From assembly GCA_022393335.1 (NCBI GenBank), contig JAJEKB010020998.1, positions 403,260 through 467,259 of the forward strand: 64,000 nt of DNA, written 5' to 3'. Source of the DNA: Macrotrachela quadricornifera (Eukaryota; Rotifera; Eurotatoria; Philodinida; Philodinidae). Position numbers and translations under genes: made by a program. The stretch's first letter is position 1; every line of letters starts with the position of its first letter. The notes beneath the pieces are model-generated. The model saw only the letters and a list, made by a program, of their open reading frames with translations, searched no databases and was not told the origin of the DNA. This document shows positions 1-11,680 of this stretch, in pieces.

Positions 1-640
1 AAATAAACTATATAATCTATCCTCAATAAATGACACATAAAGTACAAATCCATCTGGAAAGTTTTATTAATATTTGCTTGATTTGGATATAAGTGTGTTT
101 TTGATCAATCATAATAAGGATAAAATATTTTTCAGGTATATAAAATAGCATCATTTTCATCATATTTGAGATTTTAAGATAATTCTTTTTAAATAGAAAT
201 CATTATACTAATGAAACAAAATCTTAGTAAGTGTCATTTATATTTTTGTTCAACTTGTTATGATAATATAATTATTCAATTTGGCATGTTTTATCGTAGA
301 ATACATTCATCTTCTACTGTTACATAAGAACATTCCTAATAATGTAACTGTAACCAAATCTGTTCGAATTCGATGACAATGCGAATGAAAATATCCAAAG
401 AGGTCAGATTCCGATGTGTATACAATTTGAATAGTAGTATTCATTCCAAAAAATAAGCGGATGTGTATTTTTTGAATACCTTTTGATAGGAACAAGTTAG
501 AGAGCTGCGCTTTTCACCGTTCGAAAGACACTTATCCAGCACATCGATTCATATTACATTGTTGAGATTTATTGCATAATTAAATAGTGATTTATAGTCA
601 TCTTCAAAGATTAGGTTGTTGCGCTATAAAGATACGACAT
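1..640. repeat. Dispersed repeat, first copy (matches 21051-21625 and 22930-22990)
   Basis: The sequence from base 1 is nearly the same, in the same orientation, as the stretch just after the riboflavin transporter gene at 21051-21625. The match resumes after an insertion at about 22930. The segment from about 440 onward also matches, inverted, the right arm of the transposon ending near 25525. It is therefore a partial or solo end of that transposon family and shows what the 21-kb copy looked like before the insertion. The copy starts at the window edge, so its true left end is unseen. No gene is supported here. Confidence 0.8.
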
Positions 641-1346
641 ATCTTTCGAACGTAAATTTTTCTTGCCTCAAAACGCGTCTGGAACACGTTTATAGTTTGA
701 TTGGAGTTCAAATGAAAAAAAAACGCCTCCACAATTAAACATTCGAAGCATCTGAACGCGTTTCATAAGAAATCTGAAAATTTTGAAAAATATATTCGAA
801 TTCATCTCAAGTTCAAACTGAGTCACCATCGCCAACAGTATTCGGTTATCTTGGCTTGCTCTGGTAAATAGATTGAATTTTACCTTAAGCGATGATGATC
901 ATATTTGAACAGAAGAACCAGGAGGGGCTACTGGGATTTATTTTTTTGAGATTTATTAGATTTATTTTGAAATTCTACATACATTTCTTCGCTTGATACG
1001 TCATGTAAAGTTTATCATTCGTTGCATCAGTCTGAATGCATTTAAACATAAAGTGACATATATCGGATTTATCGTCTTTTTACGGAGTTATTATTAAAAT
1101 ATTACAGTCTCATAGTACATATATCAATATATATTCTCATCCTAAAATAATTCCTTAAAGGATAAATCTTCTTCTAGCGGTTTTATTGAAGACATATTTA
1201 AATCGCATAACATTTATAAGATTCAAGTATTGAATACGAATAAATTCCTTGCCGGACCAATTCTTTCTAAGAGGATTTATTCTCACAACAATAAAATTAA
1301 TCGGTCAAATAATCTGTATGATAAATTTTTTAGAATAATTCAGTAA
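641..1346. other. Non-coding stretch with a GATTTATT-rich tract
   Basis: I see no coding potential. Bases 932-986 form a GGGATTTATT/GAGATTTATT-rich tract that is repeated in inverted orientation at 16925-16974 (see findings). Confidence 0.5.
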
Positions 1347-1419
1347 AACCGAATGGCTCAATGGTTAGAGCGTTTGTTTTCCGTGCAATACGTCAAAGGT
1401 TCGAATCCTTCTTCGGTTC
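1347..1419 (+). tRNA. tRNA-Gly(UCC)-like gene
   Basis: The 73-nt sequence folds as a cloverleaf. It has a 7-bp acceptor stem (AACCGAA with TTCGGTT), a D arm GCTC/GAGC containing the conserved GG, a 7-nt anticodon loop TTTCCGT giving anticodon UCC, a 5-nt variable loop, and a T arm with a canonical B box GGTTCGAATCC. The A box (TGGCTCAATGG) also fits, and a run of eight T at 1424-1431 supplies a Pol III terminator. The first anticodon-stem pair (T-T) and the outermost T-stem pair (A-C) are mismatched. It is either a diverged functional tRNA or a tRNA-derived copy. The Gly assignment rests only on the loop position. Confidence 0.65.
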
Positions 1420-1619
1420 ATTCTTTTTTTTATTCTTTAAAGCTGATACACACGAAGTGTTTTAATAGAAAACTCGACAGAATAATATTTTTATCGTTAT
1501 AGTAAAATAAATTACGGCCACTTTATACAATGACAACGAGTTCACTCAGCATGAAAGATAACTAAAAATATTTTGTAGTGTAATATCATTTCCTTCTCTT
1601 TCATGGTCACATATGAATA

Positions 1620-2240
1620 AAAATTTAGCTTAATTCTTATAATAATTTCTATCTCATCTTCTCAAATCTATCTATAACCATCCATAATTATATAACCATC
1701 TCATAAACTATAACAATTCATTATTATCTTATTTCTATAGCTAAACAAATACATTTCACTCGCGATTTCAACTTCAAACTTATCTTACACTTAACCCTCA
1801 TCCTCTAGCATTATCAGCGTTAAATATATAGACATTCCGACACTCACTCTCACGTCGCCGTCTTATCAGTACTATCAATTACAATATTATTCTAATATTA
1901 CTAATGCCTCTAACTCCACTATAACCGTCACCTTTTAATTACTATCAACATACCTCTTACCCTCACCCTCATCAATCACCCTCACCATCATCTCCGCTCT
2001 ACTCGTACCACCAGCTACCCTCATCTTTATCCTAGCTTTATCCATACCATCAGCTTTATCCTCAATCTCACTTCCAAGCACAAAATTTTCTAAAATAAGA
2101 ATTTATTTCTATATATCATTTTTTTCACTGCTAATATTTTGCTCTAACACGCTCTTTTTATTTCAACTTTTATGAATTTTAATTTTAATTTTAATGAATC
2201 TATAATTCTTTACGTCTTATATATATATATATATGTTATA
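1620..2240. repeat. G-poor CCCTCA/CATC-rich low-complexity tract and (AT)n
   Basis: About 450 bases on the plus strand contain very few G residues and many CTCA, CCTC and CATC words, like a decayed CCCTCACCCTCATC microsatellite. A short (AT)n run lies at about 2220-2234. No ORF of interest was seen. Confidence 0.6.
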
Positions 2241-2290
2241 AAATGTTAACAAATAATAGGAAGAATGTAAGTTAAATAAAAAAAAATCTG

Positions 2291-5259
2291 TTAGTGATCA
2301 ATCATGTCATCAGATAATCGAATACGTGCATCACGTTGAATACCATTTTCATCATCGGTTGCATCTTCCGCTCTCTGATCATTTTTTCTTTTCAATGAGC
2401 ACTTGTAATATCGATCTAAATATCAAATATAAGTTTGTACAAAAATACGTTCATAATCTTTTTTAAATACATACCTAATTCAATTACATTCGTTGCGCTT
2501 TCATTACGTAAAAGATCTTGTATAATACCATTCACATTATCGGCGATATTTATATCTTTTAGCGCAATATTTTTTGTACTACCAGTAACATTTGGTGGCA
2601 TCATATGATATGTTAATTCACCACGAATATTTTCAAAATTAGTACTTTTTTTAGAAGTAGATGAGGTTATAAATTCTCTCTTAAAGCCACCAAAAATATC
2701 AGTTGATGCTATATCGTTTTCGTTCATCAAATCTATATGACAAAAAAACATCTAATTAAATAATAGTTTATAGAACTTCAACTACCTTCAAACAAAATGT
2801 TACTGCTGTTTGAATCTTCATCTATTGCATTGATCATATTTGAACCTAAATCGAAATTTTATAATTTATTTTTTACGGCTACATAGTTCACAAGTATCAT
2901 ACCTCCTAGAACGCCACAATTTGTATTCACATCAGGATGTAATCGAGCGTATCGTTCACTTTTTAAATAATTTAAAACGCTCGGTCGTAGGACAACCTTA
3001 TATGGCAATAATGAAACAATAGTTGTAGAAGCAATAACTGAATCAGCATTAATTCGTTCATCATTGAATATTGCTAATTTTTTTTCATAGCATTGACATT
3101 CAAGTTCATCATTTTCTTTTGGAAACCATTTAGCAAATACCATTCCTTTTTTTGTTGAAGATATAATGCCATCTTTAAAAGGAATAATAAGACCAATATC
3201 CACTAACTCTTTCAAAACTGAATCAACATTTTCCGAATAATGTTTAAAAACGGAGTAAGATTTGTACAATGTTGTTGGTGTAAAAACTACCGACTTGAAT
3301 AATAAGATATCACGAATGTGTTCCTTATATCTTAATTTCGATTTTTCTAGTTTTCGATTTAATATGGTGTGTTCATTGCTATCAGGTTTGGTATTATTAC
3401 TGTTCGAACTATTAATTCGAACGTTATCATCAGGTAAACGCATTAATACTTTATATTGTTCCAATAATGCTTCAATAATATTAATAGCATGCTCAACTGA
3501 TGTAACAGTTGCTACGTAAGTACGTTTATCATTAATATTTGTGCCATATAATCGGTTGAAAATAATTCGAATATCTGAGAGGAATTCCTCCGAAATAGCA
3601 CCTGTAAAGCAACCATTTATTTGTAAATATTCACTGGTAATTTTCCATGTCCATTCCAGTACCTGCAGCAGCCCGACTAAGCGATGAGTTAATTGAATCA
3701 TTTTTCCCATCTTCGCCATTAAATATCGATCAGTTTGATTGTATGCTAGTATAAATATATACACAATCATTTTCATATAAAAATAAAATAAGAACACTTG
3801 CTCACCCAGTTTACTATATCGATTACCAAAATCCACCATCGTCTTGTCTCCATCTTTGTCATATGACATTTCAAAATTTTCAAACAAGCCAAGAATTACA
3901 CAAAACTCTTCAAATGTTGGATATTTGTTTAATTCAGGCTTTCTTTTTTCATTCTCGGGTACAAACATCAATGGTTCAGGTCGTAGACACCAAATCATTA
4001 ATCGTTCGAAAAAGGCATGAACCTGCGAACCATTTGATTTTCTTTGTAAAGCAGTTATAAAAATACCACCACTACTGGCACCCTAAATGAATATATGAAG
4101 ACAATATCATAGAGTGAAATATACAAACCACAAAAGAATGTTTAAAACGATTCATTTTGGAAACACTTCTCTTTAGTTTTCTTATGTGAAAATCTGCATC
4201 GAACATCTTCATAAGTTCAGCTCGCGCCTCTGATTTAACAGCTGGAGTATCCTTGTTAATAAAAGGTGATGGTAAAATAGCTCCAATTGATGGTAATAAC
4301 ACATCAGCTTCCTCCGATATTAACACGCGTGTACAGCTATTGACTGATGCAATAATTCCAGCACATGTTGCATCATTATATACAGGACAATTACCTTTAT
4401 TGTTACTATCGATTGATTTAAACTTTTCTGGATAATAATCACTAATCACTTGAAGACTATGTGCAATCAACCGTAATAGTTTTGATTTACCAAAGGCTGA
4501 ATAGAACGATTATATCAGAATATCATTAATTTAAAGCGTTTCAGATCATAATTAATTTTGCTAACGAACACTTTCTTTTCGAAAAAAATTTTCAGAATAC
4601 CTAACTGAATGTCCAATATGAAGAATTGTCATAACCAAAACAGATCTTCATCAATACTGATTTAAAATAAAAGACTGTTGTAACTCAAAGTTCTCTTTAA
4701 AAAAAATACAAACCTTTCCAAAGCTTAATTTAATTAGTGTTAAATGCTCTAAAGAGTTCAATGAAAAAAAAGGTTATTTAATCATAGGATAGAAAGAATG
4801 AAAATACTATTCCTGAAAGCTTGTCTTATTTTCCTTGTTCTTTCTTGGATGTCTTTCTCACAAACATAATAGTCATCATTTTTTTTTGGGTCTATATATG
4901 TATGTTAATAATTATGATTATTGTGTTATAAAAAGAATATATCCTTTTCCAAATATTTAACAAATCGGTCAAATGTACTCACAACTATGTGCCACTAGAA
5001 GACTGTATAAATTCAGTGGAAACCGTTCTACATTTGATCGCCATATACGACTCGTTTCTGTACTAGTTGCCGCAATATTAACCAAAATTATCGGCACAGA
5101 GATAGAATGTACATCACAATGATACGCAGCATAATTACAAAATGTAGCCAGATTATTAGTAAAATATTCACTTGGTACTAATTCGTTCGACAACAAGGAA
5201 ACATATTCTAAATTTTGATCGAATACATTAGCACCAATAATATTGCGACTTGAATCCAT
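2291..5259 (-). CDS. DUF3987-like P-loop protein, seven exons
   Basis: Seven exons on the minus strand join in frame: 5259-4983, 4496-4129, 4082-3806, 3745-2903, 2845-2786, 2732-2475 and 2415-2291. They total 2208 nt, or 735 aa. The introns have GT-AG ends; most are short (46-60 nt), but the first is 486 nt. The start is ATG 5259, directly after a TAG that also resembles a splice acceptor, so an upstream exon is possible. A phrase PLNLYSLLVAHS joins across intron 1 to SFGKSKLLRL, the usual layout of the P-loop of DUF3987 proteins (NLY-x-LLV...GSGKS), but here without the first glycine. Further family-like parts are LISEEADVLLPSIGAIL and GASSGGIFITALQRKSNGS followed by ERLMIWCLRPEP. The C-terminus is acidic and charged. 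DUF3987 proteins are often found in mobile DNA or replication contexts. Family assignment is by motif memory only. The gene is divergent from the RPA70-like gene and shows no disabling change. Confidence 0.6.
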
Positions 5260-6328
5260 CTATCAAGGACAAAAGCATAAATTAAATAATTATTGTATAA
5301 TAGAATTAATTTTATATGTACATTTACACTCGTTTAAAAGCGAAAAAAAATATGAATCAATCGAATATTATCATCGATATACAAAGGAAAACTAACTGCC
5401 TCATTCTTGATTACCAATACAAATCAAAGACATAACAAAAGTCTAAGTATATTAATAAAAATAGATTGTTCATCTTTGAATTACGCTGTTTTGTGCAGAT
5501 CAGATAAAACAATCCATCTGATCAAACGAATTAATGGTTAAAATACCCTAGATGAATAATATATCTACGTATTTACATTCTTTCTTTTCTAACTGACTAT
5601 AGTGCAAAGTCCATGACACCTCGATGAACGATATATATATCACACATATATTTTATTGTACATGAAATGTCATACCCTGGATAAGCAAATCACATACATC
5701 AAAGAAATATATACGTGGAAAGTAAGTGCATTTTTGTATGATATTAACAAACCCTAGAAATGAAAATATATAATATATTATTGTATGAATTTTTATATGT
5801 TTGTTAATAAGAGAATATTTTAATTATCAAACAATATATTAATGTGATTTTTTTCGACCTTTATTAACTTTTCACTAAAGATTGTTTTAGAAAATTTGTG
5901 TATAAGATCAAAAAACAAACTATTTATTGATCGATTTTTAAAGTCTTTTTTAAAATCTTATTATTTCAACTTACCTTTTTAATAACGATTAATATACTGT
6001 TGATTACACATTTCTAGAAATACCTGTTGATTATTGTTTTCAAATACAATGAATATTAATCAAATTCAACTATCGACCAATGCTATATCGGTCTGAATCA
6101 TTGAACTTAACGCGACTTTTACATATATAATCACCTATTTCAAGATTATCTTGACGGTAAAACTCATACAAAAGCAATCTTGCAAATAACGGTTAGTTGA
6201 ACTAAAATCAAATAACAATTCATCTTAAACAGCAAATACATCTTTTTATGTTCTATAGAATCTGAAACTGATTGAAAATGAACGAAGCAATGAACATCAT
6301 TCACATTGTTATCGTATGACTCTGTCTG
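5260..6328. promoter_or_regulatory. Intergenic region between two divergent genes
   Basis: This is 1.07 kb of AT-rich DNA between the DUF3987-like gene (minus) and the RPA70-like gene (plus). It should hold both promoters and possibly the unresolved first exon of the RPA70-like gene. I could not identify a specific regulatory site. Confidence 0.35.
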
Positions 6329-8851
6329 ATGGAGTGGCAACACATTCATGTATACCAACATTGGAGCTTTTTTATTTTTATTATCATTATATGCGTTTTC
6401 ATTTTAGCTTGGATTTTATACTCATCATTAAATAAGTTGGTTGAATCTGGTGATTTAAAAGAAAATTCAATTATTTGTATCAAACATATAGCGATAGATA
6501 CTCTTGACGATCAAACAAATAGGTAAGATATGAAGTCGTTCCTTTTTCTCAAAAAAAAATTTACATTAAGTAAACAAAATGAAAACTTATTTTTAACCAT
6601 ATTCATACTTTCTATTGTTTTTAGAATAATGTTCATTATTAATGATATCGATATTATACAAACTGATGCAAAAAAAATTAGTTACATTACAAAAGAGATC
6701 GAAGCAAATCCATCATCAAATAATCGAAGAACATTACCGACTATCAGCACATTTCCAACAACGGCAAATAAGCCTATTGCATCAGGACGTTTCTCATTCA
6801 TCAACCTTCGTACAAGTGGCACCAACAACCAACTTCTAAACGATAAAGTTGAGAGTGAAACACTTATACCTATCTCTGAAATTAATCAATACAGTAGCAA
6901 GTAAAAATTTGTATTAATATAAGATATTAAAACGAGTGATAATATTTTTTTTCTATTTCATAAGATGGTTTATCAAAGGGATTGTGACAAATAAAACCAA
7001 CATCCATCATTATCATAATGCTCGTGGTGAAGGAACAGTATTTTCATTTGATTTTCTCGATGATACTGATGAAATACGAGTTACTGTATTTAATAACGAT
7101 TGCAATCGATTATATGCTATGATTCGTACACGAGAAGTAAGATTCACCAATCATTAATTTTAAAAAAAAGTTTTTCTTCCAAAAAATATACTGTTTATGT
7201 AAATATATTTTTTAGACTTATCAAATAACTAATGCTATTATAAAACCAGTCAATCGTCAATACAACAAATTATCATCAAATTATGAAATATATGTTACCC
7301 AAAACACGGTCATTAATCATTGTTCTACTGATACTCATCTTAATACCCCAACGTCACGCTGTAACTTCGTTCGACTTTGCGATATTCAAAATCAGCGTAC
7401 GAATTCTGTCATCGGTAATTCCCATTATTTAATAATCGTTGTCTTTTTGAATTTTTATTATCTCATTAGATGTTATTGGCATTATTTATAATATACTTGA
7501 TCCAACTATCGTAACTAACAATACGGATCACAAGTCTTATGTTAAACGAATTATATATATTATTGACGAAACAGGTTCAGCTTCAGTTATTCTTTGGCAA
7601 GATCAAGTAATAGCAATAAAATATAATTTAAATTGTTGCAAAAGAAAGTCCGTAATCTTATTTTATTTAGGCGACAAACTTCGATGATAAGAACAAATCA
7701 GTACTCGCTTTTGAAGGAATCAAAGTTCATGATTATAATGGATATCGAACCCTTTCAACAACACCAACAACGTATGTCAAATATAATCCAACTGATACAG
7801 AGAGAACAGAAAAGTTACAGCAATGGTATAAACACTACTCTCAATATCCTATAAAAGAAACAAATCCAAATAACATTGAACAAACTGTCCAACAAGGTTG
7901 CAATTTTCCTCATTTTATTGTTATCGTATTGTTTTATTTATTTTAGTGTCATATAAAACACTCACTCAGGCTGTTCTGGAATATGTTGCTGATCATAACA
8001 AAAGCATTTACTTTTTCGTTAAAGCAATCTGTACACATATTGACAAAAACAATCTCATTTATAAAGTAATGAAATAATTTTTTATTTGCAATGTCATTTA
8101 TTTTTATTTATAACAGATGTGTCCTATGGATGGTTGCGCAAAAAAAGTTGTCGAAAACAATGAGAAACAATATTACTGCACAAAATGCCATACAATGCAT
8201 AACGACTTTAAATGGGGATATTTGACAACAGTAAGAGATCGTATCTTAACTTCATATAAAATATTAGTATCTTGTAACTAGATTCATATATCAGATTCAT
8301 CCATTACTCAATCAATCACTCTTTTTAATAAACAAACTGAAATACTCATCTGTGCACCAGCATCAGAAATAGCTAATTATATTATAAACGTAAGCAATCT
8401 ACTTAAACTACGTATATACCAATATACGCTTAATTTTACATACAATAATAAGGAAAAAATTGACACAATTCTGTCCAACATCATTAATCATGAATATTTA
8501 TTCAAAGTTGTTGTTCAACACGATCGATATAAAGTTAGTAAAAACATCTAAATCACCGCAGTATATTAGAAAAATTAGCTTTTTGAGAAAGTAATAGATC
8601 AACTAATTTTTTTACGCTTAATATTAGAAACACTACTATTTTTTCCTGGGCGATTACCAACAACAGAACAATAAATGAACACCCTTAGCAATACTCTAAT
8701 ATATGTATTTTATAGATCGCATAATTTATTCTAGTTGCAATTTTTTGTGATATATTTCGTTTTGTTTTTATAGAATCAGATGTGCATGCAATGCCTTGAC
8801 ATTGAAAAAACAATTGATTCGCCAACAATAAATATACAATCAAATCATTGA
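6329..8851 (+). CDS. Replication protein A 70-kDa subunit-like (RPA1 paralogue), about ten small exons
   Basis: Short exons separated by short introns spell an RPA70 protein in order. First is an RPA70N-like piece (LNKLVESGDLKENSIICIKH) from about 6408. DBD-A (6847-7200 region) begins SEINQYSSKW and continues FIKGIVTNK...RGEGTVFSFDF..DEIRVTVFN. DBD-B (about 7470-7610) begins DVIGIIYN and ends VILWQDQ, which keeps the base-stacking Trp. DBD-C (about 7947-8560) has a zinc ribbon C-x4-C-x13-C-x2-C starting MCPMDGC, the same spacing as in human RPA70. The last exon (from about 8776) ends with TGA at 8851, so the DBD-C tail is shorter and more diverged than usual. RPA70 binds single-stranded DNA during replication and repair. 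No frameshift or stop was seen in the exons. The first exon is unresolved: ATG 6329 gives an unlikely hydrophobic leader. It could be a cellular paralogue or a cargo/replication gene of a mobile element. Confidence 0.8.
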
Positions 8852-8971
8852 AGTACTGCATTATTTTAACTTACTCAACTTTAACAAAATCAAGATATAT
8901 TGATATAATTATGCCAAAGCCACGCATTAACACTATTAGTTTTTTTCCATTATTTTTCATTTTTCTGATTT

Positions 8972-9897
8972 ACAAGTAATGACTGATGCAAAAGTCTTGG
9001 CACAAATGTCGAGAACTGTGGTATTTGAACAGAAACTACTAGAGATCTAATTCTTTCACCATTATATAGACCAAAGTATGTTCTTCAAACACACATCTTG
9101 AAAAAAGTTTTTGATGAAGTTCGGGGTTTTCAAATTTTGAGTTTTCAAAACCGCTAAAAAACGGTTTGTAACTTATGATCTTTTTTCGTGCCTTTTTAAG
9201 TTTAAAACAACAGTATTCTTGTCAAATTAATAGATAATGAGCTGAAACTTTCAGTGAATCAAGTCTGAAGTATAGGCTTTTCAAACATCTTACTCCAAAA
9301 TTTATGCGTATCCATGGTAATCCACAATTAGGCTTTTAAGCGAAAGCACATCAGTTTTCGGGCTTTTAGAGTACAGTTTAGATAATTTTATGAAGACAAA
9401 CTTTTTAAACTAGTCCAAAAGATGCAGTTTTTCAAGACCTTTCAGAATCCGTATGAAAAACTACGAATGAGTGTTTTTATGTTCTAAAAATCAGCTAAAA
9501 ACGACCAATGAATAAAACAGCATTTTTACGCTAATTTCGTCATAATTAAATCCTTTTATAACTCGGCCAGATTATGTCCAATCGAACGAAGTTCTTTTTT
9601 GAATTGTAGCTGCGGAGCTACTAAATTTTCGTAGCATAGCGAAAAATGATGAAACTTACAGAGAAATGTATTATCGTAACATTTCCTAATTTCGCATGGT
9701 TACAAGAGGTTTTTAGTGGTTTTTGAAAAATTAAAATTTGAAAACTTTCATTTTACCAGAAACTTTTTTCAATAAGTGTGTTTGAAAGCACACACTTTGA
9801 TCTATATAATGGTGAAAGAATTAGATCTCTAGCACTCTCTCTTCAAATAATACAGACCTCGACATTTGTGCCAAGACTTTTGCATCGGTCGTTACTG
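8972..9897. mobile_element. Non-autonomous inverted-repeat element (MITE-like, about 0.9 kb)
   Basis: The two ends are inverted copies of each other over about 230 bp. The left end begins AGTAATGACTGATGCAAAAG and the right end is the complement of AGTAACGACCGATGCAAAAG. Both then share CTTGGCACAAATGTCGAG and TAGAGATCTAATTCTTTCAC. Identity looks to be about 80%, so the copy is not young. The interior shows no coding potential. I could not settle a target-site duplication. It sits between the end of the RPA70-like gene and the next small gene. Confidence 0.75.
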
Positions 9898-9987
9898 TTT
9901 ATGAATAACTGCCGTTGTTTTCTTATTTATCTCATTATAAACCACGTCTTATTTCATTATTTTTATTATTATCATAAAACGTTTTAG

Positions 9988-10756
9988 ATGATTAGTCGTG
10001 TTGCCACGAAAATAAGCAATTTCTTTCACGATGAAGATCAAGTTGCAAAACACTGTCATCAAAAACGTTCAGTAAATTCAATTTCACCTGCTACACCAAT
10101 AAAACTTAATGTAAAAAATAAATGTGCCTGTTAAGTATATTCACCATAAATTTACTTCGTTTTTTAGCCAACAATAAGTATAGTTGATCAAAATACTATC
10201 GTTGGTACATGTCAATCATTAAAAAAAATGCGAATAGACACATCTGAACAAAAAAACGACAAAATTAATCTTCAACTCAATCCAGCTATGGGCATTGTTA
10301 TTGATGAAACACAAGCAAATCATTCAAATGAAATACATCATGCATCGTTACTTTCATTAAGTTCATCAACGGTAAAACTAAATTTTTCCAAAAATGCAAA
10401 TTAACCAATTTCAATTTTTTTTCTTCAATACTATTTAGTCACATGATCGATCATCACTTTCCGATGCTGACGCTACGTCAGATGATGAAATCTTGGAAGA
10501 TCACTATACGAGTACTATTCAGAAAAACTCAACATATTTTGCTGATATTTCATCAGTAATAACAGCACCAACTCTCGTTTCGGTCGAAACTCAGACAATA
10601 TCAAAATATATATTAGATGCATCCACACAAACTACACATGATATTTATATTCTAACAGAAGCGTATATACTAACATCAACTACTAACGTAGAAGATGCGG
10701 TCACTGATGAAGACATTATTAAATATTTAACAAAGAAGAAATATCAAGAATTATAA
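9988..10756 (+). CDS. Hypothetical Ser/Thr-rich acidic protein, three exons
   Basis: Three in-frame pieces can be joined: about 9988-10110 (starts MISRVATKISNFFHDEDQ), about 10169-10371, and about 10440-10756. Each junction has a GT donor and TAG acceptor. The predicted product of about 210 aa is rich in Ser and Thr, with acidic runs (SDADATSDDEILED) and no motif I recognise. The first ATG directly follows a TTTTAG acceptor-like sequence, so the piece may be the tail of a longer transcript, perhaps alternative exons of the RPA70-like gene across the inserted element. Function unknown. Confidence 0.4.
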
Positions 10757-11680
10757 GAAATCATGAAGCTAATTCAAATGATGCCACACCTTGCGTGATA
10801 GTGTTTTTATTCATTTATCAATTTAACTTTTTATATACAACAAAAACTGACACCTAATATTCACATTGTTTATGTGTTAATCCTATTGTTACATCAAACG
10901 TTCTAACTTATTGTATCGAAATACATGACACACACATTCTTTTTTTATTGATAAACCCATCTTAAACAAATATAATTTATCTTAATTCTTTACAATACTC
11001 TAGATTAACAACCAAACGAGCGGCTGATTTCTTTTAAACCATTAATTTCTACAGTGAGGGCCGAAAAAAGTCTGATTTTTTTTATTTTTACACATAAACG
11101 AATAGCAACCATATTCTAAAAATTTTCTCTTATATCTATTTTTGTAGAGCTTTTTTCGCTGATCATTTTGGTAAAAAACCTTTTCGATTTTCATTGAATA
11201 ATGATAATGTTACAGTCAAAATACTAAACACTGTAGTAAAATGTAGGTGAAAAAAAGAACATATTTTTAGTGTTTGGCTAATTTTTACGTTATTTTACAA
11301 CATGCGAAAGTTGTTCTATATACCATTCGATTCAGAATTTAATGGGCTACATTTTGGTAAAAAGTAATTATACTTATATTGTAGTTAATTAATTAATTAA
11401 TAGTTAATAATAGTTAGCAATTACTTGATAAAATTTTTATTTTTTTTTAAATTTCAACTCTATCATTCGAAAGAGCGTAAAAAACTGAACAAAACTCTAT
11501 TATTATCATTTGGAAAGCAACAAATTTGGTGAGGTTTCAGAGTGATTTTCAGAGTATGCTCACTTGTAATTAGATATAGTATTCATTATTTTTAATAAAT
11601 TCAATTATGAAACAGCACATGAAAAACGTAAAAACTAGCGCATTTTAAACAGCTTCATTTACTCTTTCAATTGACATATA

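Noticed and set aside
3262..3519. Plus-strand ORFs opposite the DUF3987-like gene
   Set aside because: They are antisense shadows of the well-supported minus-strand exons.
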